A stretch of DNA of 64,000 nucleotides from Tulasnella sp. 424 (taxonomy: Eukaryota; Basidiomycota; Agaricomycetes; Cantharellales; Tulasnellaceae), in NCBI GenBank assembly GCA_019633425.1, contig WSUB01000056.1:164376-228375 (forward strand), in the 5' to 3' direction. This document shows, in pieces, positions 1 to 11,059 of this stretch (position 1 is the first letter of the stretch; every line of letters starts with the position of its first letter). The notes beneath the pieces are model-generated. The model saw only the letters and a list, made by a program, of their open reading frames with translations, did not search any database and was not told the origin of the DNA. The position numbers and the translations under genes are program-made.

Positions 1-336
1 TGGCCACTTGAAACAAGACCTAGCATTCCTACTGACTACTCCAATACGTCTTTCAGAAAGGTACTCCGTGACGCCAAGGCTGTGGCGACTATAATTGGTC
101 CCGACTCCTCATTTCACGACACGCTCAGTCTCGGTGCCCTGAAGGGAGAGGTGAAGGAGGTCATCACTCTCAGGGAGAGAGCGGCAGTAATTCACCCGAG
201 TCTCAACGATCCCGACGCGAACTATCAGGAAGCGGTGGACTTCCTCGTCCCCCCAGATCCCCGGCCAAAATCAAAGATACTTCCCCTTCTCAATACGGAT
301 GATGTGTACAGCGGGCCGAATGGCGTTCTTGCGTAG
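1..336 (+). CDS. C-terminal end of a TPR/UvrD-like helicase paralogue (5' part outside window)
   Basis: The frame is open from base 1 and stops at 334-336, so this is the 3' end of a gene entering from the left. The 111 visible residues align by eye with the C-termini of the three large helicase genes at 33.5-60 kb: a serine/phenylalanine start, a conserved block ending in a Val/Ile-rich stretch, Pro-Asp-Asn-Tyr-x-x-x-Val where the others have Glu-Asp-Leu-Asp-Tyr-Glu-Leu-Gly-Val, and LNTDDVYSG where the others have LNA(Q/D)D(L/I)DGY. It lies on the + strand, opposite to the triplet. No catalytic part is visible, so the function is inferred from the paralogues only. Whether the complete gene is intact cannot be judged here. 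Confidence 0.6.
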   Translation, partial: WPLETRPSIPTDYSNTSFRKVLRDAKAVATIIGPDSSFHDTLSLGALKGEVKEVITLRERAAVIHPSLNDPDANYQEAVDFLVPPDPRPKSKILPLLNTDDVYSGPNGVLA

Positions 337-479
337 TCACTGCTATCGGCCTTTTCGACTCCTTCAACTACTGTATATCCTGGTTCCTGGAGACCCTCTC
401 CGTCTTAAGCTTGCTTTCATGATGTCATGTTTCTCCTATATGCATTTCGATTTACGTTGTGGCGTTTGAAAGAGCGAGA

Positions 480-533
480 ACGACCAAAGTCTCAATACTT
501 CGCCCCGCTCTTAACGTCGAGGATTTGTAAGTT
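480..533 (+). pseudogene. Relic of a helicase 3' end (last ~17 codons)
   Basis: About 50 bases match the last codons of the helicase relic at 4852-4905, ending in the same Pro-Ala-Leu-Asn-x-Glu-Asp-Leu-stop. The 250 bases after it also match 4906-5180 and 8087-8370, so this marks the left border of a repeat unit that carries a helicase 3' end plus its downstream flank. Nothing else recognisable lies between 337 and 799. Confidence 0.55.
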
Positions 534-799
534 GCTCACAGAGGTCTTCTCGCCTTCCAATGTCTTTCCAAAGCAAACAAAATCTCCTATTCTCCACATC
601 CACCAGTGTAATAATTTCTCTCTATCGATCTCAGGCTGCACGACTTGACATGGTTGCTGCTCAATAGACATGAAATGTGGCCCGATTCAGATAATCGTAG
701 GCTATGTAATAACGCGTGAGGGGCGATGAGCCGTCAACGAACGACATGGAAGGACGGCGCGTCGTCCGTGTAACGGTTTGGGAAGACGGTGCCAGTACA

Positions 800-2571
800 T
801 TATGACTGCGGAGGCTGTTGTCTTTGTTGCACCAGCCTCCTCCTTGGAGATTCCGGCTCAGTCCGGACAGTTTCCAATCGCGGTTGCCAAGGCAAGTCTT
901 TCCGTATGACAACAGCCCACTGCCAGTCTGTGTGCCCGTGCAAGGTGAGATCTCTGACTTCGACTATTGACCGCTGTGAGAAGGGTTCGGTTATTCGAAC
1001 TGTTCTGGAGAGAACCGGAGTCGACTTACATCAATCCACATGTCGACGTCTGCTTCTTGGTAGCCTTGCGAGAGCATGAGTGGCTTATGCGCATGCAAAG
1101 CTCGAACCTCGGCCTCTTGCATCAGATTGGCAGTATGCAGCTCTCTTTCACTCATATCTAGCCCGAGTGGTCCACTTAGCGCCTCATCAACCACGAATTC
1201 TCTCAATGCTCACTTGGCTTCCAAGGCCCGATTGGAATGAAGTAGTCCTGGCGGCTGACATATTCGAAATTTGGGTTTTCTCGTAGCCAGCTGAAAGGGG
1301 GTTTCTCAGTCTAGCCGCAAAGTAGTAGAATACGGAGGTGACAAAACGTACTCGTCCCAGTACACAGGATTGTCTACGCTGAAGTTTCCTTTGCTATGAT
1401 AAGCTTCGTAGATGACCCCCCATGTATGCTGTAACCACGAAAACCTGCACGTCGGTCAGGCCAAGATATCAAAAGAGCGCAGCGAAACGGACGGCCTTAC
1501 CCGGGTTGCCCTGGATACGTCACAGGAAGGGGATTGAGATTAGCGTCATACGCTTGCTATGAAGAGACGGGTGAGTGTACTTATCCTCTAGAGAACCTTG
1601 GGACAGAGATGACTAACGATAGACCCGTTCGCGATCATCAAGATGCCACCTGGACGTAGTGTCCTCGCAATCTCATAGAACCAGCCGTTTAGGTCGTTGA
1701 TACCGCTGTCTGCCGAACGCACGTGAACAAGGTCAAAACATCCCTCGAAATGGTCCAAGGGGAGGTTTGCGTCGTCGACTTCGAAGCGGCAGTTGGCTGG
1801 GATCTCTTCTTCTGCCACAAGTACAGGCGGGACAAGGTCAAGTCCCACCACTTCGGCATAGGGAAAAGCTTTTGCCATGTCGAGGGCCCTGGATGAATAA
1901 TTGTGACTTCGGGTGAATTAATGTTCCGAAAATGAATGCGGAGAACGCACCATCTCCCTGAGCCCGTTCCTACGTCAAGAATGCCTGGTGGTGGATCTTT
2001 TGGACGGAGAGCACGTTCAACGAGGTCTTTGTCTGGGTATAGGCCGTCCAGGTACAGGAGGTGTAACAGGTGCTGCCTATCCAGCCGAGAATGTTCATCT
2101 CCATCCGCAGGTAGACTATTAGTCGGCCGTCAGCCCGATACGTTTCCTTCCCGTCATCTGACAGAACTTACAGGTATGTATCGTGATCGCTAAACGTCCT
2201 CCCGTAGAAATCTTTGTACTGGATAGCCCTCGAAATTGAGTTCAGCTGGGCTTTGGCATATGCGAAGAATGCATACCAAGATCCGCTCGTCTTAAGGTAG
2301 AGATGTCCCATTTCGGGACGAGTAGAAAAGTCAGTCAAGGCTTATCCACCGTATTACGATGATCATCGGAACGTCACCTACCTTCTGTACCAACGCTGAC
2401 AACCGAAGGTTGGCCTGACTGCGTGTCGTCCATCCGGGTTCGCCGTCGACGGAGATCTCGAACAGAGACTGAGTCTTCAGGATAAATGTCCGAAACAGAC
2501 CCAATGCCACTTCTAATGCTGACATCGTCCCCCGGCTGGCGAGCGTATTCGGGGGTTGCTCCCATCCCCAT
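800..2571 (-). CDS. Class I SAM-dependent methyltransferase, tandem copy A
   Basis: Small-molecule-type methyltransferase of the large basidiomycete family related to LaeA/TAM-type enzymes; substrate unknown. Hand-built exons (high to low coordinate): up to 2382, 2340-2172, 2115-1951, 1888-1618, 1556-1501, 1444-1352, 1290-1214, 1157-1030, 973-800. All phases join. Visible motifs are LPADGDEHSRLD-x-QH, SAM motif I ILDVGTGSGRW (tryptophan codon split by an intron), motif II VVGLDLVPP, NCRFEVDDAN, FDLVHVR and LRPGGILMIANG. The later exons carry YFIPIGPW and an Arg/Gln-rich tail. The ATG used in copies B and F is missing: a 6-base deletion removes it at about 2650, where the aligned codon is GTC. 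Translation could start at the in-frame ATG at 2571. Otherwise no stop or frameshift was found. Copies A to F share this structure. Confidence 0.8.
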
Positions 2572-2786
2572 CAATGCATCGTCGTCGTTGTCACTTGCCC
2601 CAGATGCCGAGGTGAATTCAGTTGAATGCCCAATGATGATTACTGGTAAGACAGCACAACGGTGGTGGTTGGTGAAGGTGAGATTGGGGCAAAGGTGACA
2701 AGAGATTGTCAGTCACGGGGTCGAATTCCAGGTAGAAAGTGGGCTTGCTCACATGTACTGCTCTTCGCTGTATGTAGTAGGGTGTC

Positions 2787-2829
2787 AAAAAAGAAAGGAA
2801 GAAAGAAAAAAAGAAGAGAAAAAAGGGAA
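2787..2829 (-). promoter_or_regulatory. Pyrimidine-rich tract upstream of methyltransferase copy A
   Basis: On the coding strand this is a long C/T run about 140-250 bases upstream of the ancestral start. Equivalent tracts sit upstream of all six copies. CT-rich stretches near transcription starts are common in fungal promoters; the promoter role is inferred. The rest of 2653-3379 is repeat spacer without a gene. Confidence 0.4.
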
Positions 2830-3369
2830 GCGATTGGTGGTTTTGGAGGATGGAAGAGAGAGAAAACGTTAAATTTCGAGGGGGGTTCTAGGCAAAGGGA
2901 TTACATCCGCCTGCTCCTGTGGGGTCCAAGGCACCATTTCACTCCCGGCTATCACTCCGGATCGGAGAAATATCGGCGTCATTGAATGCCGAGGCTGCCA
3001 ACTTTCCGGGGGCTGCCGAACTGCACGATGGACATACCAGGCCGGACAGGAACGAATCATCACCTGTGCTACAGCCTGTACATTCTCATGAGGGGATTGA
3101 GCCCATGGCATGGTGAAGGGGCAAGTCTTGTTTGCCGAACAGCGCGTAGCGGTGATAAGCTCGCACATTTACGTAACACCAAGGTCACCACCTCTCCAAC
3201 CCCGCTACTTCGGATCACGACTTTTCTGGCGAACGTTTTAAGCAAGCCTTCGACGTAAACAGGTGAGTGATTCCTTCAACAGCTCATTTGTCCTCTTATT
3301 GATTTTCTGATCCGGTCTCACGTTGCGAGCGCTGTGAGGTCTAGTCGGGGACTTTTAACAGTCTCTTTT

Positions 3370-3640
3370 CGAGGATATTATGGACAATCGCGAAGCCAGT
3401 CATTCCAATGTAGTCGATTTCCAATACCGTCCGCACTTCGATATAAGAACATTAGTACTACGGGTGTTGATTGATGCTGACGCTCCCAGAGCGTTCTGGC
3501 CGCCAACAGAGTCATATGATCCTTGTCTAACAAATGTTTTGGAGGTCGGGAGTATTTTTCGCAAAATGATTGGATCGTTTCGGCTCGCAAAGGATCTATG
3601 CACTGGCCTATCTTGATTAACCGAACTCCTGTTACACCGA
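3370..3640 (+). pseudogene. Protein-kinase-like exon fragment, repeat unit A
   Basis: The reading frame at 3380-3616 begins Met-Asp-Asn and contains a VVDFQ block and a YDPCLTNVLEVGSIFRKMIG block. These match the DFG-region and following part of the longer kinase-like copy at 23.7-24.8 kb (IDFQ, YDPFPVDVFCIGTTFNKMV). An exon-acceptor-like site precedes it. Only this C-lobe fragment survives; the N-lobe and catalytic loop are absent, so it cannot encode an active kinase. It lies on the strand opposite the methyltransferase genes. Confidence 0.55.
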
Positions 3641-3849
3641 GGGTTGGACTTACTACTCGGACTGCTGATATATCGCTCCAAGGATGTGGTTTCAACGACT
3701 TATAGAAGCTTTCTATCCTCCGAGTGATCGGCTGGGGAACATCTCATGGTTGAAACCATCTAGTATTCCCAATTACGGAACGGTAGGTTCCTTTAACCCA
3801 ACTTCCCGTGACCAGAGGTAACTGAGACCGCTGGTTAGCTTATCTCGGC

Positions 3850-4905
3850 TGCTAAAATCTGGTGCGAAGACATTTACCGGTCTGTGGATATCCATGGCGC
3901 GTACTTCATGCCAACCGCGGCCGGGCGCACCACGTTTGGATCAGCGTTGGACTATCGCAACGTTCTGCACTACCTCGCCCAAGGTGCATGCGTCATACAG
4001 GAGCAAGACCTACCATGTATGACCACTGGAGGGAGGACTGGACTGGTTCCTCCGTGGTACGCCGAACCGCCATTTACCCGGCGTGACGTTCATTCGGCGA
4101 GGATCGAGTGGTCTATTGTGCGAATCTTGATCACTTTACTGATCTCATCTACTGGTTGCGTGGTGATTGATGGTCTCAGGATGGACGTTTTCACTCTACT
4201 TTCATTCGCAGAAGAGGTCATTAGTCACCTGATTTACAGTCGCCTCTGCCTTTGCTCCAAAGAAATTATCTTGCCCCAATCATGGGTTCTCTGGGCATGC
4301 AGGCATAGGATGTCAGAGATGGCCGAAGAGCTTGAAAATACTCCTGTTGAGCTTGGCGATCCACTCTGGTCTGTGTACAAGAGCGAGCCGAGACACTTCC
4401 TGTAACTTCCCGGCCGTCCCGCAGATATACAAAGCATGCGCGGCGTCATTCCTAACGCATCAGCTTATCTGCACGGCGTTATTCAAAGACTGGACAAAGC
4501 AAACCAGAGTCTCAACCAGCAAGCGTCGTCTGTCCCTCATGAGCAGCTGGACGAGATATACGATCCAAGACTAAGGTCATTCGGTGGGTCTTCTCTGTTT
4601 AGCGTCCTGCGTTGCTTGCGGTCTACCTATCCCTCCTCCCCGCCGGGTGAGAAATCTGATTCGAGACCGCAAAATGTTTGGAACGAACGATAGAACCCCA
4701 GGCTCCAGTCCACTCGGCGCTGAACGGTGAACCCCTCAAGGCGGAAATGAACAAGATAACGGGATCAAGAGTAGTCGCCATCGAATCATGCCCTGCGGTC
4801 CAAGAGTTGGAGGTCGAATATCAGGAGAGCGTTGAGCTCATGATGGCCGGAAGAAAGCCCAAAGTCTCAATGCGTCGCCCCGCTCTTAACATCGAGGATT
4901 TGTAA
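3850..4905 (+). pseudogene. Degenerate helicase-family relic (C-terminal third)
   Basis: Two + strand stretches resemble the C-terminal third of the large helicases. At 3884-4405, residues around ALDYRNVLHYL, then AEEVISHLIY and QSWVLWACR, match ATAIDYVDTAKYLWHGQW, MEEVCGQLIL and RTWIIRALL of the gene at 42.5-50.8 kb. At 4436-4905, RGVIPNASAYLHG and HEQLDEIYD match RGALPHVLSYLHK and HEALDDLHG, and the end matches the family C-terminus. The middle blocks, including the RRRAGGP region, are missing and the pieces are in different frames. I read this as a deleted, frameshifted pseudogene. It occurs only in the unit between methyltransferase copies A and B. Confidence 0.6.
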
Positions 4906-5190
4906 GTTGATCCCGGAGGTCTTCTCGCCTGAACCGTCTTCTCGCCTTCCGATGTCTTTCCAAACCAAACAAAATGTCGTATTTCTCCCGTCCGCGACTG
5001 TAATAATTCCTCTCTATCAATTTCAGCTGCATAACTTGACATTGTTGCTGTTCAATAAACATGAAGTGTGGCACGATTCAGATAATCGTAGGCTATGCAA
5101 TAACGCGCGAGGGACGATGAGCGGTCAACAAACGGGATCGAAGACTGGCGCGTCGTCCTTGTAACGGTCCAAGAAGACAGTGTCAGTACA

Positions 5191-7044
5191 TTATGACTGC
5201 GAAGGCTGTTGTCTCCGTTGCACCAGCCTTCTCCTTGGAGATTCTGGCTCAATCCTGACAGTTTCCAATCGCGGTTGCCAAGGCAAGTCGTTCCGTATGG
5301 CGATAGTGTACTGCCAGTCTGAGTGTATGTGCAAGGTGAGATCTCTGACTTCGGCTATTGACCGCTGTGAGAAGGGTTTTGGTTATTCGAACTCTTTTGC
5401 AGAGAATCCGAGTCGACTTACATCAATCCACATGTCGACGTCTGCTTCTTGGTGGCCTTGCGAGAGCAGGAGTGGCTTGTGTGCATGCAATGCCCGAACC
5501 TCGGCGTCTCGCATCAGATTGGCAGTATGTACCTCTCTTTCACTCATATCTAACCCGAATGATCCGCTTAGCACCTCACCGACCACGGATTCTCTCAATG
5601 CTCACTTGGCTTCCAAGGCCCAATTGGAATGAAGTAATCCTGGCGGCTGAGATGTTCAAAATTTGGGTTTTCTCGTAGCCAGCTAAAAGGTGGTTTCTCA
5701 GTCTAACCGTAGAGTAGTAAAATACGGAGGTGACAAAACGTACTCGTCCCAGTACATAGAATTGTCTACGCCGAAGTTTCCTTTGTTATGATAAGCTTCG
5801 TAGATGACCCCCCATGTGTGCTGTAACCACGAAACCCTGCAAGTCGGTCAGGCCAAGATATCAAAAGAGCGCAGCGAAACGGACGGCCATACCCGGGTTG
5901 CCCTGGATCCGTCACAGGAAGGGGATTGAGATCGGCGTCGTGCTTTTGCTACGAAAAGACAGGTCAGTGCACTTATCCTCCAGCGAACCCTAGGGCAGAT
6001 ATGACTAACCATAGACCCATTCGCGATGATCAAGATGCCACCTGGACGCAGTGCCCTCGCAATCTCATAAAACCACCCGTTAAGGTCGTTGAGACCGGTG
6101 TCTGCCGAGCGCATGTGGACGAGGTCGAAGCATTTCTCGAAATGGTCCAAGGGGAGGTTTGCGTCGTCGACCTCGAAGCGGCAGTTGGCTGGGATCTCTT
6201 CTTCTGTAACAAGTACAGGCGGGACGAGGTCAAGTCCTACTACTTCGGCATAGGGAAATCTTTTTGCCATGTCCAGAGCCCTGGATGGAGTATTGTGACT
6301 TCGAGTGAAATAATGGGCCGAAAATGCGGAGAACGCACCATCTCCCGGAGCCCGTTCCTACGTCAAGAATGCCTGGTGGCGGATCTTTTGGACGGAGAGC
6401 ACGTTCAACGAGGTCCTTTTCAGGGTACAGGCCGTCCAGGTACAGGAGGTGTAGCAAGTGCTGCCTGTCCAACCGTGAATGTTCATCTCCATCCGCAGGC
6501 ATACTATGAGTCATCTGTCAACTTGACACTTACGTCTCCCTCCCGTCATCTGACAAAACTTACAGGTATGTATCGTGATCACTAAACGTCCTCCCGTAGA
6601 AATCTTTGTACTGAATAGCCCTCGAAATTGGGTTCAGCTGGGCTTTGGCATATGTGAAGAATGCATACCAAGATCCGCTCGTCTTAAGGTAGAGATGTCC
6701 CATTTCGGGACGAGTAGAAAAGTCAGTCAAGGCTTATCCACCGTATTACGATGGTCATCGGAACGTCACCTACCTTCTGTACCAAAGCTGACGACCGAAG
6801 GTTGGCCTGACTGCGTGTCGTCCATCCGGGTTCGCCGTCGACGGAGATCTCGAACAGAGACTGAGTCTTCAGGATAAATGTCCGAAACAGACCCAATGCC
6901 ACTTCTAATGCTGACATCGTCCCCCGGCTGGCGAGCGTATTCGCCGGTTGCTTCCATCACCATCAGTGCATCGCCGTTGCTGTCACCTGCCCCAGATGCC
7001 GAGGCCAATTCAGTTGGATGCCGAATGTTGATTACTGGTAGCAT
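5191..7044 (-). CDS. Class I SAM-dependent methyltransferase, tandem copy B (complete)
   Basis: Best near-consensus complete copy. Exons: 7044-6774, 6732-6564, 6503-6339, 6280-6010, 5948-5893, 5836-5744, 5682-5606, 5549-5422, 5364-5191. They total 1404 bases (467 aa plus stop) with every phase closing. The ATG at 7044 starts MLPV. Residues 1-90 are Ser/Asp-rich and probably disordered; residues 91-146 hold a GSWYAFF block. Next come the RLDRQH motif and SAM motif I ILDVGTGSGRW, then VVGLDLVPP, NCRFEVDDAN, FDLVHMR and the LRPGGILIIANG strand. The C-terminal third holds WLQHTWGVIYEAYH, PNFEHLSRQDYFIPIGPW and an Arg/Gln-rich tail. The fold assignment is firm; the methyl acceptor is unknown. No biosynthetic core enzyme lies nearby, so a secondary-metabolism role is unsupported. 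Confidence 0.85.
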
Positions 7045-7163
7045 ACGGACAGCACAACGGTGTGTGAAGGCGACAAGAGATTGTCAGTCACGCGGTCGGA
7101 TTCCAAGTAGAAAGGTGGACTTGCTCACATGTACTGTAAGCTCTTCGTTGTAGTAGCGGTGTT

Positions 7164-7199
7164 AAAAAAAAAAAAAAAAACAAAGAAGAGAAAAAGAGA
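7164..7199 (-). promoter_or_regulatory. Pyrimidine-rich tract with a 17-base homopolymer, upstream of copy B
   Basis: The + strand shows 17 consecutive A (7164-7180) and then mixed A/G; on the coding strand this is a T/C run about 120-155 bases upstream of the ATG at 7044. It occupies the same place as the tracts of the other copies. The homopolymer length is liable to sequencing error. The rest of 7045-7796 is repeat spacer. Confidence 0.4.
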
Positions 7200-7784
7200 T
7201 GGGAAGCGATTCGGGGTCTTGGAGGATGGAAGGGAGAGAAAACGTTAAATTTCGGGAGGGAAAGCGGATTACATTCGCCTGTCAGGTCACAAGGCACCAT
7301 TTCATTCCCGGTTATCACTCCGGACCCCGACGGCGGATAAATATCGGCGTCGTTGGATGCCAAGCCCTCCAAGCGCACCTTTCCGGGATTTCCCTTTGAC
7401 GAGAAGGCCAAGGCTGCCGAACTGTACCATGAACATGACGGGCAGGAGAGGAACGAATAGCCACCGCTGGGGCCCTCCTATGCTAAAACCTCTAGATTCT
7501 TATTTAGCGATACTAGGGGATTGATGGCCGGCTCGGGTCTGGTGAAGGGGCAAGTCGTTGTTTGCCGAACAGCGCGGAGCGGAGATAAGCATATTTGCAT
7601 AACACCAGGTCCCCGCCTCTCCAACTCCGCTTCTTGAACGTCTATTTTAAGCAAGCCTTCGACAGGTGGGCGATTCCTTCAATAGGCTCATTCATTCTCT
7701 TATTGATTGTCTGATTCGGTCTGACGTTACAAGCGCTGTGAGGTCGACTCGTCAGCTCTAGTGTGGGACCTTTAGTAGTTTCTT

Positions 7785-8045
7785 TTCCAGGGTGGTATGG
7801 ACAATCCCGTTTTGCTTCACCGCTCTAGCGACGCCAGCCATTGCAATGTAGTCAATTCCAATACCCTCTGCACTTCGACAAAATTAGCACTACGGGTGTT
7901 GATTGATGCTGACGCTTCCAAAGCGTTCCGGCCAACAGCGTCATATGATCCTTGTCTAGCGAATGTTTTGGGCGTCGGGAGTATTTTTCGCAAAATGATT
8001 GGACCGGTTCGACTCGCGAAGGATCTATACACTAGCCTATCTTGA
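7785..8045 (+). pseudogene. Protein-kinase-like exon fragment, repeat unit B
   Basis: Same C-lobe fragment as at 3380, with frame 7797-8045. It starts MDNPVLLHRSSDAS and keeps YDPCLANVLGVGSIFRKMIG. It ends at the same Leu-Ser-stop as the unit A fragment. Immediately after it (about 8046) the sequence jumps into the helicase 3'-end relic, which marks a repeat junction. Confidence 0.55.
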
Positions 8046-8051
8046 TTAACA

Positions 8052-8086
8052 TACTTTGCCCCGCTCTTAACGTCGAGGATTTGTAG
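8052..8086 (+). pseudogene. Relic of a helicase 3' end at the unit B/C junction
   Basis: About 35 bases match the final codons of the helicase relics at 480-533 and 4870-4905 (Pro-Ala-Leu-Asn-Val-Glu-Asp-Leu-stop in the matching frame). It is fused directly to the 3' end of the kinase-like fragment. This is the third occurrence of the same border in the array. Confidence 0.5.
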
Positions 8087-8372
8087 GTTATTCCCCGTGG
8101 TCTTCTCGCCTGAACCGTCTTCCCGCCTTCCGATTTCTTTCCAAAACAAATAAAATGTGCTGTTTGCCACGTCCTCGACTGTAATGATTCATCTCTATCG
8201 ATCTCAGGGTGTACGACTTGACATGGTTGCTGTTCAATAAACATAAAATGTGACCCGATTCAGACAATCGTAGGCTATGTAATAACGCGTGAGGAACGAT
8301 GAGCAGTCAACGAACGAGATGGAAAGACGGCGCGTCGTCCGTGTAACGGTTTAGAAAGACAGGGCCAGTACA

Positions 8373-10215
8373 TTATGAATGCCAAGGCTGTTGTCTTTGT
8401 TGCACCAGCCTTCTCCTCGGAGATTCTGGCTCAGTCCGGACAGTCTCCAATCGCGGTTGCCAAGGCAAGTCGTTCCGTATGGCGACAGTGTACTGCCAGT
8501 CTGTGTGTCCGTGCAAAGTGAGATCGCTGACTTCGGCTATTGACCGCTGTGAGGAGGATTCGGTTATTCGAACTGTTCTGTAGAGAGCTCTAATATACTT
8601 ACCTCAATCCACATGTCGACGTCTGCTTCTTGGTGGCCCTGCGAGAGCAGGAGTGGCTTGTGCGCATGCAAAGCCCGAACCTCTGCGTCTCGCATCAGAT
8701 TGGCAGTATGCACCTCTCTTTCACTCATATCTAACCCGAGAGGTCCACTTAGCGCCTCATCAACCACGGATTCTCTCAATGCTCACTTGGCTTCCAAGGC
8801 CCGATTGGAATGAAGTAGTCCAGGCGGCTGACGTGTTCAAAATTTGGGTTTTCTCGTAGCCAACTGAAAAGGAGTTTCTTAGTGTAGCCGTAGAGTAGCG
8901 AGAAATGGAGGAGATAAAACGTACTCGTCCCAGTACATGGAATTGTCTGGGGAGAAGTTCTCTTTGCTATGATAAGCTTCGTAGACGGCCGCCCATGTAT
9001 GTTGTACCCACGAAAACCTGCAAGACGGTCAGACCAAGGAACACAAGACCACGGCGAGGCGAACGGTCTTACCCAGGTCGCCCTGGATCCGTCACAGGAA
9101 GGGGGTTGAAATCAGCGTCGTGCTTTTGCTACGAAAAGACAGGTTAGTGTACTTATCCTCCAGCGAATCTTAGGGCAGATACGACTAACGATAGACCCAT
9201 TCACGATGATCAAGATACCACCGGAACGCAGTGTCCTCGCAATCTCATAGAACCACCCGTTTAGGTCGTTGAGACCGCTGTCTGCCGAACGCACGTGAAC
9301 AAGGTCAAAACATCCCTCGAAATGGTCCAAGGGGAGATTTGCGTCGTCGACTTCGAAGCGGCAGTTGGCTGGGACCTCTTCGTCTGTGACAAGTACAGGC
9401 GGGACGAGGTCAAGTCCTACCACTTCGGCATAGGGAAAGCTTCTTGCCATGTCGAGAGCCCTGGATGAATAATTGTGACTTCGGGTGAATTAATGTTCCG
9501 AAAATGCGGAGAACTCACCATCTGCCGGAGCCCGTTCCTACGTCAAGAATACCTGGTGGCGGATCTTTTGGACGGAGAGCGCGCTCAACGAGGTCCTTTT
9601 CTGGGTACAGGCCGTCCAGGTACAAGAGATGTAGCAAGTGTTGCCTGTCCAACCGAGAGTGTTCATCTCCATCCGCAGGTAGACTATTAGTCGCCTGTCA
9701 GCCTGATACGTTTCCCTCCCGTTATCTGACAAAATTTACAGGTATGTATCGTGATCGCTAAATGTCCTCCCGAAGAAATCTTTGTACTGAATAGCCCTCG
9801 AAATTGAGTTCAGCTTCTCTTTGGTATATGCGAAGAATGCATACCAAGGTCCGCTCGTCTTAACGTAGAGATGCCCCATTTAGGACGAGTAAAAAATTCA
9901 GTGAAGGCTTATCCATCGTACTAGGATGGTCAACGGAACGTCACCTCCTTCAGTACCAAAGCTGACGACCGAAGGTTGGCCTGACTGCGCGTCGTCCATC
10001 CGGGTTCGCCGTCGCCGGAGATCTTGAACAGAAACCGAGTCTTCAGGATAAATGTCCGAAATAGTCCCGATGCCACTTCTTATGCTGACATCGTCGGCTG
10101 GCTGGCGAGCGTATTCGGCGGTTGCTCCCACCATCAGTGCATCGCCGTCGCTGTCACCTGCCCCAGATGCCGAGGTCAATTCAGTTGAATGCCGAATGGT
10201 GATTACTGTTAGGAC
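8373..10215 (-). pseudogene. Methyltransferase tandem copy C, frameshifted
   Basis: Same nine-exon layout as copy B and very similar in exons 3-9, including ILDVGTGSGRW, VVGLDLVPP and NCRFEVDDAN; the stop is at 8373. Three defects are visible. The ancestral ATG site (10213-10215) reads GTC. The exon 1 donor reads GA instead of GT, with a possible substitute three bases later. One base is missing in exon 2 near 9881-9885, where other copies read Arg-Pro-Glu-Met-Gly-His; this shifts the frame to an early stop. An in-frame ATG at 10134 could replace the start but would not repair exon 2. Unless the missing base is a sequencing error, no full-length enzyme is made. The motifs downstream are undamaged, so inactivation looks recent. 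Confidence 0.7.
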
Positions 10216-10358
10216 AGCACAACAGTGGTGGTTGGTGAAGGTGAGATTGGGGCAAAGGCGACAAGAGATTGTCAGTCACGGGGTCGGATTCCAGGTAGAA
10301 AGTGGCTTGCTCACATATACTGTACGCTCCTCGCTAGAGCAGCGGTGTTTTTCTTTTT

Positions 10359-10378
10359 AAAAAAAAGAGAAAAAGGGA
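10359..10378 (-). promoter_or_regulatory. Pyrimidine-rich tract upstream of copy C
   Basis: Short A/G run on the + strand (C/T on the coding strand), preceded by a T-rich stretch, in the same position as in the other copies. 10216-10860 otherwise contains only repeat spacer. Confidence 0.3.
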
Positions 10379-10864
10379 AGCGATTCGTGGTCTTGGAGGA
10401 TGAAAGAGAGAAAACGATTTAGAGGGGTGGGAAAGGGGTTTACATTCGCCCGCTTGGGGGCTCTTGGCACCATTTCATTCCTGCTTATTACTCTGTACCA
10501 TGGACGTGACAAATTTCAGTCGAAGGCAAGCAGGACAGGAGAACGAATAGCCATCACTGAGGGCCTCCTATGCTAAAGCCTCTACATTCTCATTCAACGA
10601 TACCAGGGGATTGAGCCCCTGGCCGGCTCGGGTCTGGTGAACGTTGTTACAGCACGTGGCGGAGGTAAGCTCGCACATATACGTAACACCAAGGTCCCCG
10701 CCTCTCCAAATCCGCTCTTTCGGATCACGATTTTTCTGGTGAACGTCTAAGTTTTAACCAAGTCTTCAAGGTAAACAGGAGGGCGATTTCCTAATCCGGT
10801 CTCACGTCGCAAGCGCTGTGAGGTCTACCGGTACCAGTGTGGGACTCCTTAGAGTTTCTTTTAC

Positions 10865-11030
10865 AGGATCTTATGGACAAACCCATTTTGATTCACCGGT
10901 CTAGCGACGCCAGTCGTTGCAATGTAGTCGATTTCCAATCTAGTTCAATTAACGCGCCAATTCAAACCGGAAAAGCGATCATGAACGCGTCATGTCGAGA
11001 AGCGCCTCGAAAAATATAATTGAAACAATC
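10865..11030 (+). pseudogene. Protein-kinase-like exon fragment, repeat unit C (internally deleted)
   Basis: Begins LMDKPILIHRSSDASRCNVVDFQ-like and then skips the YDPC block. It passes directly into bases that correspond to the extreme C-terminal end seen in the fragment at 14.8-15.15 kb (the INAPIQTG stretch of the reading frame). This is an internal deletion relative to units A, B and D. Confidence 0.5.
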
Positions 11031-11059
11031 CCGCATTTGAAAATCCCCAACTCCGTCTC

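Noticed and set aside
5180..5632. 150-codon + strand frame antisense to methyltransferase copy B, with equivalents in the other units
   Set aside because: It overlaps exons 8-9 of the - strand gene, whose splice sites and motifs are convincing; the + frame is open only because the coding strand is constrained and its length varies among copies.
7164..7180. Run of 17 A considered as a poly(A) tail of a retrotransposed sequence
   Set aside because: Equivalent non-homopolymer A/G tracts sit at the same position in the other units and all units keep introns, so duplication was at DNA level.
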